Shown here one piece after another: positions 1-5,853 of a stretch of DNA of 5,853 nucleotides (positions are counted from its first letter, which is position 1; each line of letters begins with the position of its first letter). A program made the translations under genes and the position numbers. The notes below the pieces were generated by a model. It was given only the letters and a program-made list of their open reading frames with translations, was not told where the DNA came from and ran no database searches. Origin of the DNA: Gemmataceae bacterium (GTDB taxonomy: Bacteria; Planctomycetota; Planctomycetia; Gemmatales; Gemmataceae); the NCBI GenBank assembly GCA_947474875.1, contig CANJKY010000281.1, positions 1 to 5,853 on the forward strand. The letters run 5' to 3'.

Positions 1-8
1 GCCGTCAT
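1..8 (-). CDS. Possible start of the gene downstream of rplU (partial)
   Basis: On the minus strand the rplU stop codon (14-12) is followed directly by GTG (11-9) and ATG (8-6), so a co-transcribed gene could begin here and run off the left edge. In many bacteria rplU is followed by rpmA (bL27). The two or three visible codons read Met-Thr-(Ala/Gly), which do not look like the usual Met-Ala-His-Lys start of bL27. Only the presence of start codons is seen, so identity cannot be given. Confidence 0.2.
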
Positions 9-11
9 CAC

Positions 12-320
12 TCACCCGACGATCTGCTTCACCTTCACCCGCACGTACGGCTGGGTGTGGCCGCGGAGCCGGCGGACGTTCTTGCGGCGGCGGAACAACT
101 GCGTCTGCACCTTGACGGTCGGGAAGTCCACCACCTCCACCACCACCTTCGCCCCGGCCACCAGCGGCTGGCCGATCTTGGCCGTGCCGCCGGACTCCAC
201 CAGCAGCACCTTCTCCAGCGTCAGCTCCTGGCCGGCCTGGCACTCGCGGTAGTCGATGGTCAGGGTCTTGCCCTCTTCCGCCCGGTACTGGCGGGAGCCG
301 TCTTCGAGGATCGCGTACAT
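12..320 (-). CDS. rplU: 50S ribosomal protein bL21
   Basis: This is a structural protein of the large ribosomal subunit that binds 23S rRNA. The 102-residue product matches the family length (about 103 residues in E. coli). It starts MYAI, followed by a G-x-x-Q-Y-R-x-E-E-G segment close to the family pattern GGKQYxVxEG. It has the central VLLV strand and a basic C-terminal stretch (FRRRKN, then RGHTQPY near residues 86-92) that corresponds to the bL21 signature. One small oddity is GHTQ where GHRQ is usual. I chose the ATG at 320 because it gives the canonical MYAI start. An in-frame GTG at 332 would add four residues (MTQP) and cannot be excluded. Neither start has a clear Shine-Dalgarno sequence. 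Its upstream neighbour is divergent, so it probably heads its own transcript. Confidence 0.95.
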   Translation of the reverse strand: MYAILEDGSRQYRAEEGKTLTIDYRECQAGQELTLEKVLLVESGGTAKIGQPLVAGAKVVVEVVDFPTVKVQTQLFRRRKNVRRLRGHTQPYVRVKVKQIVG

Positions 321-332
321 GGGTTGGGTCAC

Positions 333-470
333 ACGGGTCGTCGCGGAAATACAGAAGAGAGAATGATAGCGGCCCCCGCCGGGTTGGCTAGCGGAAATTG
401 CAACCGACCTCGCTTCACGCCCCCGCCCTCCGGGATAGTGTTCATGATTTCACATCTCAGAGGGTTTGCC
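333..470. promoter_or_regulatory. Divergent spacer between rplU and the ParB-like gene
   Basis: This non-coding spacer must hold the promoter for rplU (leftward) and one for the ParB-like gene (rightward). On the minus strand TATCAT (positions 368-363) matches the sigma-70 -10 consensus at five of six bases, and would give a leader of about 25-40 bases before bL21. No convincing -35 element lies 16-18 bases upstream of it. The octamer GCGGAAAT occurs twice as a direct repeat (343-350 and 391-398), flanking the candidate -10. For the rightward gene I see no clear promoter hexamers. The -10 assignment is tentative. Confidence 0.35.
459..463 (+). promoter_or_regulatory. Ribosome binding site of the ParB-like gene
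   Basis: AGAGG, followed by GT, ends seven bases before the ATG at 471. It is the best Shine-Dalgarno match near this gene. It argues for 471 over the in-frame ATG at 444, which would add nine residues and has no comparable purine run before it. Confidence 0.6.
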
Positions 471-1034
471 ATGCCCACGCCGTTTGAGTGCCGCACGTTG
501 CCGATCGATCAACTCACCCCGGCCCCGTACAACCCGCGACGGGCGTTGAAGCCGACCGACCAGGCGTACCGCAAACTGAAGCACAGCCTGGAGCGGTTCG
601 GGCTGGTCGAGCCGCTGGTGTGGAACGAGCTGTCCGGCCGGGTGGTCGGCGGGCACCTGCGGCTGAGCATTTTGAAGGAACTCGGGTACACCGAGGTGCC
701 GGTGTCGGTGGTGCGGCTGACCGACGCCCAGGAGAAGGCGCTGAACGTGGTGCTGAACAACCAGGAGGCCCAGAACCGGTACGACACGGACAAGCTGGCC
801 GACCTGCTGACTGAGCTGGCCGACCTGCCCGAACGGGACGACACCGGGTTCGACGACACCACCCTGGCGGCCCTGCGGTTCGAGCCGCTGCCGGACCTGC
901 CGCCCGACCCCCGCGACCCGGACCGGGTGGAGGTGACACTGGTGATGACTGCGGCGATGTTCGACCGGGTGCAGCGGCGGGTGGACGAGCTGGTGAGCGA
1001 ATTCGACCTGGAGAGCCATGTGCGGCGGGGGTGA
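471..1034 (+). CDS. Stand-alone ParB/sulfiredoxin-fold N-terminal domain protein
   Basis: The product is 187 residues. Residues 8-100 fit the ParB N-terminal (ParB/Srx) fold: an IDQL-x-P-APYNPRR segment at 12-24, a helix with the ERFGLVEPLVW strand at 41-51, the phosphate-binding-type motif VVGGHLRL at 58-65, then LGYTEVPVSVVRL at 71-83. Residues 84-112 (AQEKALNVVLNNQ and a following D-K-L-A-D-L-L) resemble the segment after this domain in phage and mobile-element ParB-like proteins linked to DNA methyltransferases. There is a TGFDD turn at 125-129 and a proline/aspartate-rich linker at 137-152. The last 35 residues (VEVTLVMTAAMFDRVQRRVD onward) look like a beta-alpha-beta unit. There is no helix-turn-helix or dimerisation domain of a chromosome-partitioning ParB, and no methyltransferase or parA next door. 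A nucleotide-binding or nuclease role is conceivable but unproven. An in-frame extension upstream runs antisense to rplU and is not real. Confidence 0.85.
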   Translation: MPTPFECRTLPIDQLTPAPYNPRRALKPTDQAYRKLKHSLERFGLVEPLVWNELSGRVVGGHLRLSILKELGYTEVPVSVVRLTDAQEKALNVVLNNQEAQNRYDTDKLADLLTELADLPERDDTGFDDTTLAALRFEPLPDLPPDPRDPDRVEVTLVMTAAMFDRVQRRVDELVSEFDLESHVRRG

Positions 1035-1043
1035 GTGCTTCGC

Positions 1044-1104
1044 TGGTGTCCGGGCTTCAGCCCGTCTTGTATGGTCCCAAGAGTGGCCTGCAGGCCGGAC
1101 ACCA
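1044..1104. repeat. Composite palindromic intergenic repeat, probable bidirectional terminator
   Basis: The 61-base element fills the gap between two converging genes, starting 9 bases after one stop codon and ending 6 bases before the other. Its outer arms, TGGTGTCCGG (1044-1053) and CCGGACACCA (1095-1104), are perfect 10-base inverted repeats. Inside lie two further palindromes: CGGGCTTCAGCCCG (1051-1064, a hairpin with a TTCA loop) and GGCCTGCAGGCC (1085-1096, a perfect 12-base palindrome). The unit can therefore fold as one long imperfect stem or as two hairpins, on either strand. Its position suggests a terminator for both genes. The sequence also resembles, from memory, short dispersed elements common in Gemmata-type genomes. 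No T-run follows either side, so intrinsic termination is an inference. Confidence 0.7.
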
Positions 1105-1110
1105 ACGAAA

Positions 1111-2544
1111 TCACCACACGCCCACCGGCACCGGCTGCGGTGCCGCCGTCACCGCCGGAACCGTAGCCGCCTTCAATTCCTGCCGCAGCAGCCCCGCGGC
1201 GATGGCGAACCACACCGCCGCCCTTGCGTACACCAGCCCGGCCCGCAGCGCCTCCCCGACGCGGTCGGACGACGCCCGGTCCGCCCCCAGCCCGTTGAAC
1301 GCCAGCAGGTCGAACACCACCGGGAACCCGAGGTAGATGATCAAGTCGGACAGCACCACCGCGGCGGCCAGCCGCGGGCTGCGGCTGGCCAGCGGCACCA
1401 GCAGCACCGCCGCCCACAGCCACCACTGCGGGGAGAAGAACACCTGGAGCGAGATGAATAGCAGCACCGCCACCGCACACCGGCGGAGGAGACTTTCCAC
1501 GTCCGGCGGGCGGCGGAGGGCCATCCCCCCGACCACCGCCAGCAGCACCACCGCCCGGAACAGCGAACTCAGCCCGCCGGCCAGCGCCAGCCCGGCCGGG
1601 ATCACCCGCCCGTAGAAGATCCACCACTGCTCGGCCGGCCGGCTCATCTGGAACTTGAACGGCCCGAGGACCCCCTGCACGCCGTCGGTCAGCAGCATCG
1701 GCAGGTACGAAGCGACGAGCGGGACGGCGAACGCGGCACACCACTTCACCGCCTCCCGCACCGACCCGGCGGCGGCCCGCAGCAGGATCGGGGCGACCAC
1801 CAGCGGGTACAGTTTCAGCGCCGTCGCCAGCCCGAGCAGCACGGCCGCCAGCAGCGGACGGCGGCGGTCGGTGGCGGCGATTGCGAACAGGGTCAGTGCG
1901 GCCGGCAGGATGTCGTACCGGCAGCCGGCGAAGTACAGCACCCCCGGCAGCACCAGCAACCACACCGGCCCCTTCGCCCGGCCGTTCGCCCCCACGCCGT
2001 TGTGGGTCAGCCACATCACCCCGAGCAGGGCGGCCAGGAAGACGGCCGAGTAAATCCGCTGCGACACCCGGAACGACCGCCACAACTGCCGGTCGAACTC
2101 GGACGCCGGCTCGTAATGTGCCACGTTGAAGTAGTTCGAGTCGAGCACGGCCGAGTTGACCGGGCCGGCCGGCGGGCCGGACAGGCGGAACCCACCGCGG
2201 AACAGGTACAGGGCGAGCGGCGGGTAGTCGGTGAAGTACCGCGGTTCGAGCGGCGGGTGGCCGGCGGCGTACTCGGGGAAGTCGGCCGGCTCGATGCCGT
2301 CGGGTTCGTCCGGCCGCCCGCCCAGCCGCCCCTGTTCGGCGTTCACCGACCGCAGCACGAATGCGGCGTTGTCCACGTCCTCGTACACCACCCGCGCCCA
2401 CCCGCCGGTCACCGGATAGCGTGTGTCGCCGGCCGGCAGCCCGCCGGGGGGCACGAACCGGTCGGCCGGCTGTAGCCAGCAGATGACGGCGAAGTACACG
2501 ACGGGCAGCAGGAACGGCCAGTGCCGCAAGCCGGGACGGGGCAT
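1111..2544 (-). CDS. Polytopic membrane glycosyltransferase, GT87/DUF2029 type
   Basis: The 477-residue protein is very hydrophobic with about 10-12 predicted membrane segments (near residues 10-26, 163-181, 193-207, 210-226, 231-251, 266-284, 313-345, 354-368, 373-408 and 436-454). Family members of the GT-C superfamily transfer sugars, often mannose, from polyprenyl-phosphate donors to envelope glycolipids or glycans on the outer face of the membrane. Motifs typical of GT87 are visible: an acidic YEDVDN in the first periplasmic loop (54-59), YFTDYPPLALYLF (103-115), CRYDILPAALTLF (208-220), ATALKLYPLVVAPILL (240-255) and FFSPQWWLWAA (369-379). The long loop between the first and second membrane segments carries the acidic residues expected near the active site. 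The ATG at 2544 has GAGG six bases upstream. Donor and acceptor cannot be told from the sequence. No other glycan gene is adjacent, so it may work alone. Confidence 0.8.
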   Translation of the reverse strand: MPRPGLRHWPFLLPVVYFAVICWLQPADRFVPPGGLPAGDTRYPVTGGWARVVYEDVDNAAFVLRSVNAEQGRLGGRPDEPDGIEPADFPEYAAGHPPLEPRYFTDYPPLALYLFRGGFRLSGPPAGPVNSAVLDSNYFNVAHYEPASEFDRQLWRSFRVSQRIYSAVFLAALLGVMWLTHNGVGANGRAKGPVWLLVLPGVLYFAGCRYDILPAALTLFAIAATDRRRPLLAAVLLGLATALKLYPLVVAPILLRAAAGSVREAVKWCAAFAVPLVASYLPMLLTDGVQGVLGPFKFQMSRPAEQWWIFYGRVIPAGLALAGGLSSLFRAVVLLAVVGGMALRRPPDVESLLRRCAVAVLLFISLQVFFSPQWWLWAAVLLVPLASRSPRLAAAVVLSDLIIYLGFPVVFDLLAFNGLGADRASSDRVGEALRAGLVYARAAVWFAIAAGLLRQELKAATVPAVTAAPQPVPVGVW

Positions 2545-2645
2545 GACGGGCCTCGGGGCGGGGTCCGCGTCAACCGTAGTTCACGAATTTTGTGCCGGCG
2601 GCCGAACCCGCGGGGCGGTAAGGTATGCGGGGATGACATCAGCGA
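2545..2645. promoter_or_regulatory. Divergent spacer between the glycosyltransferase and amidase genes
   Basis: About 100 bases separate the two divergent starts, so promoters for both genes should lie here. A short AT-rich patch (about 2578-2594, TAGTTCACGAATTTTGT) stands out in otherwise GC-rich DNA and is the likeliest place for promoter opening. TTGACG occurs on the minus strand (2573-2568) but only about 24 bases before the glycosyltransferase start. That is too close for an ordinary -35 unless the mRNA is nearly leaderless. I do not assign a specific promoter. Confidence 0.35.
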
Positions 2646-4370
<1,725 letters not shown>

Positions 4371-4394
4371 GCGGGTAGAATGACGACAGCCGAC

Positions 4395-4399
4395 GGAGG
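4395..4399 (+). promoter_or_regulatory. Ribosome binding site of the truncated small ORF
   Basis: GGAGG ends six bases before the ATG at 4406, the clearest Shine-Dalgarno in the window. It favours 4406 over the in-frame GTG at 4400, which overlaps the motif's edge. Such a good site in front of a broken ORF supports the view that an intact gene once stood here. Confidence 0.6.
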
Positions 4400-4405
4400 G
4401 TGATC

Positions 4406-4582
4406 ATGATCTCGGCCGACACGCGGTCCGTCATCGACCGGGCCAAGCAACTCTACGCCGACCGCCTCCAGCCCGCGCTGGAGGCCGAACACCGGGGGAG
4501 GTTCGTGGCCGTCAGTTGCGACGCCAGACTCGGCTGCGCCTCCAGCCCCAAGAGTCAGCGATCGAGTTATCCTTTCTGGTAG
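4406..4582 (+). pseudogene. Truncated small hypothetical gene (N-terminal remnant)
   Basis: The reading frame codes for only 58 residues. Residues 1-36 look like genuine protein: a helix (DTRSVIDRAKQLYADRLQPA) leading to EAEHRGRFVAV. From memory this matches the start of a small protein of about 70-100 residues found in planctomycetes and cyanobacteria, in which the segment after 'G-x-F-V-A-V/I' normally continues with an acidic EPDSGDYFLG-like strand and a second helix. Here the similarity stops at about base 4511-4514. The remaining 22 residues (SCDARLGC, then a Ser/Pro/Lys-rich tail) look like non-coding sequence read through, and they include a hairpin and the last 16 bases of the converging oxidase gene. 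The gene starts 35 bases after the amidase stop with no terminator between, so it is probably co-transcribed. Function is unknown; an antitoxin-like role for the intact family is speculative. It could instead be a real 58-residue protein. Confidence 0.55.
4527..4556 (-). terminator. Hairpin downstream of the multicopper oxidase gene
   Basis: An imperfect hairpin lies 11 bases beyond the oxidase stop codon. On the plus strand GACTC (4527-4531) pairs with GAGTC (4552-4556), and GGCTG (4532-4536) pairs with CAGCC (4543-4547). The loop has six bases and there is a CCAA bulge on one side, giving ten base pairs in all. It could end the minus-strand transcript, though no T-run follows. It also lies wholly in the replaced tail of the truncated ORF, so it may be part of a small inserted repeat. 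Confidence 0.4.
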
Positions 4583-5853
4583 TCCTTGGCGTAGTCGCCG
4601 TTGACGATGCGGTCGAACACCGCGCCCGGCTTCACCTCCCGGTCGCCGGTCATCACCAGGTCGTAGAGTTCCGGCGGCAGCACCCGCAGCACGGTCATCA
4701 GCCCGTGCACGCCGGTGTGCCACTCCTTCCGCATCCCCCGCACCTCCCGCCGGCCCATCACCCGCTTCATCATCTCCTCGGTCATGTGCATGTTCTGCAT
4801 CCGCTGCGGGTAGCCGGCGGTCCGCCAGCCGGGGTCGGTGGCGAAGTCCGGCCGCACCCGCGGGCGGGTGGCTAGCTGGGCCTGGTAGTCGGCCACGTCG
4901 GAGTCGTCCCGGATGCGGGGGCCGACCTGCCGCACCATGTGGTTCATCATGTGGTGCACCATGTGGCAGTGGAAGATCCAGTCCCCCGGGTTGTTCGCCA
5001 CGAACTCGAAGTCGGTCGCCTGGGCGACGGCGATGAGGGCGTTGTTCCGCGGCACCCAGGCCGACGCCGGGATGCGGGCCCCCTCGTGCCCGGTGATCCA
5101 GAACGTGTGCCCGTGCAGGTGGATGGGGTGGTGCTGCTGCGGGCTGAAGTCCAGCAGCCGCACACGCACCCGCTCGCCGTGCTTCACCACCAGCGGGGTG
5201 GTGAACGGCCCGCTCCGCCCGTTGATGGTGTGCCAGTTCCAGTCCATCGCCATCGAGTCCGGGATGAACTGGTTCGGGTCGATGTGGAAGTTCTGGAAGA
5301 CGAGGAAGAAGTCGCGGTCGACCGGCGGTTCGAACGCCACCTTCGGGTGGATGACGAACCCGCCGACCAGCCCGAACGCCTCCTGCATCGGGAAGTGCGA
5401 GTGGTAGAAGAACGTGCCGGCCTGGTGCAGGTCGAACTCGTACGCGAACGACTTGCCGGGCATGATCGGGTCCTGGGTCAGCCCCGGCACCCCGTCCATC
5501 CCCACCGGCAGCTCCAGCCCGTGCCAGTGGACGGTGGTCGGCTCGGGCAGCTCGTTGTGGACGACGAACCGCACCCGGTCCCCTTGCGTTGCCTCGATGA
5601 GCGGCCCGGGCATCGAGTCGTTGTACCCCCACACGGCCATCGGCTGGCCGGGCAGGAACTCCCGCTTCACCGGCGTGCAGCGGAGCTCGTACTCCTTCAC
5701 CCCGTTGACCACCTTGTGCGGCAGCGTCGGCAGGTCGGGCATCGCGACCGGCACCGGCACCAGACCCGCCGCGCGGAGGCCGGGGACGAGTTTCCCGAGG
5801 TAGTGGTCGGCGGCCGGCGGGCCACCGAACGACGGCTTCCACCGCGAGAAGGC
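4567..5853 (-). CDS. Two-domain multicopper oxidase (laccase-like), 5' end outside window
   Basis: 428 residues are visible, and the frame stays open to the right edge. The enzyme family oxidises phenols or metal ions and reduces oxygen to water, usually outside the cytoplasm. Numbering from the first visible codon, the copper ligands are complete: HWHG (109-112), HSH (151-153), HPIHLHGH (242-249) and HCHMVHHMMNHM (295-306, with Cys296, His301 and axial Met306 for the type 1 site). The first HxH and the Cys are only about 187 residues apart. That matches two-domain small laccases, which work as homotrimers, rather than three-domain enzymes such as CueO. No type 1 Cys is present in domain 1, so the blue copper is in domain 2 only. 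The C-terminal 120 residues are an extension with a Met-rich stretch (Met at 352, 355, 357, 361, 362, 366 and 374). A GTG at 5760 is a possible start but the upstream frame (RWKPSFGG, DHYLGKLVPG) looks coding, so the true start is probably beyond the edge. Whether a signal peptide exists cannot be seen. Confidence 0.92.
   Translation of the reverse strand, partial: AFSRWKPSFGGPPAADHYLGKLVPGLRAAGLVPVPVAMPDLPTLPHKVVNGVKEYELRCTPVKREFLPGQPMAVWGYNDSMPGPLIEATQGDRVRFVVHNELPEPTTVHWHGLELPVGMDGVPGLTQDPIMPGKSFAYEFDLHQAGTFFYHSHFPMQEAFGLVGGFVIHPKVAFEPPVDRDFFLVFQNFHIDPNQFIPDSMAMDWNWHTINGRSGPFTTPLVVKHGERVRVRLLDFSPQQHHPIHLHGHTFWITGHEGARIPASAWVPRNNALIAVAQATDFEFVANNPGDWIFHCHMVHHMMNHMVRQVGPRIRDDSDVADYQAQLATRPRVRPDFATDPGWRTAGYPQRMQNMHMTEEMMKRVMGRREVRGMRKEWHTGVHGLMTVLRVLPPELYDLVMTGDREVKPGAVFDRIVNGDYAKDYQKG

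Noticed and set aside
57..470. Upstream in-frame extension of the ParB-like gene to position 57
   Set aside because: It runs antisense through rplU with low-complexity His/Leu-rich sequence. The ATG at 471 has a good ribosome binding site and begins the recognisable domain.
471..1034. Chromosome-partitioning ParB or a parABS locus
   Set aside because: The protein lacks the central helix-turn-helix and C-terminal dimer domain, no parA is adjacent, and I noticed no parS-like 16-base palindrome in the window.
509..2401. A 630-codon open frame on the minus strand crossing the ParB-like gene, the palindrome and the glycosyltransferase region
   Set aside because: It is antisense to one gene and out of frame with another, has arginine/glycine/alanine-rich composition typical of shadow frames in high-GC DNA, and shows no domain.

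Overview
The window is high-GC DNA (roughly two-thirds G+C by eye) with a strong preference for G or C in third codon positions. The gene content and the style of the intergenic repeats suggest a planctomycete, most likely of the Gemmata group (Gemmataceae). That placement is an inference from protein flavour and recalled relatives, not from a marker gene search.

Layout from left to right. The minus strand carries ribosomal protein bL21 (rplU, 12-320), whose downstream partner gene may begin at the left edge. A 150-base divergent spacer follows, then a plus-strand gene for a stand-alone ParB/sulfiredoxin-fold protein (471-1034). This gene converges on a minus-strand integral membrane glycosyltransferase of the GT87/DUF2029 type (1111-2544). 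The short gap between these two genes is filled almost entirely by a composite palindromic repeat (1044-1104). After a divergent spacer of about 100 bases comes a plus-strand exported-looking amidase-signature enzyme (2646-4370). It is followed by a very short ORF (4406-4582) that looks like the surviving N-terminal half of a small protein whose C-terminal half has been lost. That remnant runs tail-to-tail into a minus-strand multicopper oxidase (4567 to the right edge, 5' end outside the window).

The genes do not form one obvious pathway. bL21 is housekeeping. The amidase, glycosyltransferase and copper oxidase are probably envelope or extracytoplasmic functions, and the ParB-like protein is of unknown role. 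I see no defence system, CRISPR array, tRNA, rRNA or intact mobile element. The points most worth a second look are the intergenic palindrome between converging genes, the truncated small ORF with a hairpin in its replaced tail, and the two-domain architecture of the copper oxidase with its methionine-rich C-terminal extension.
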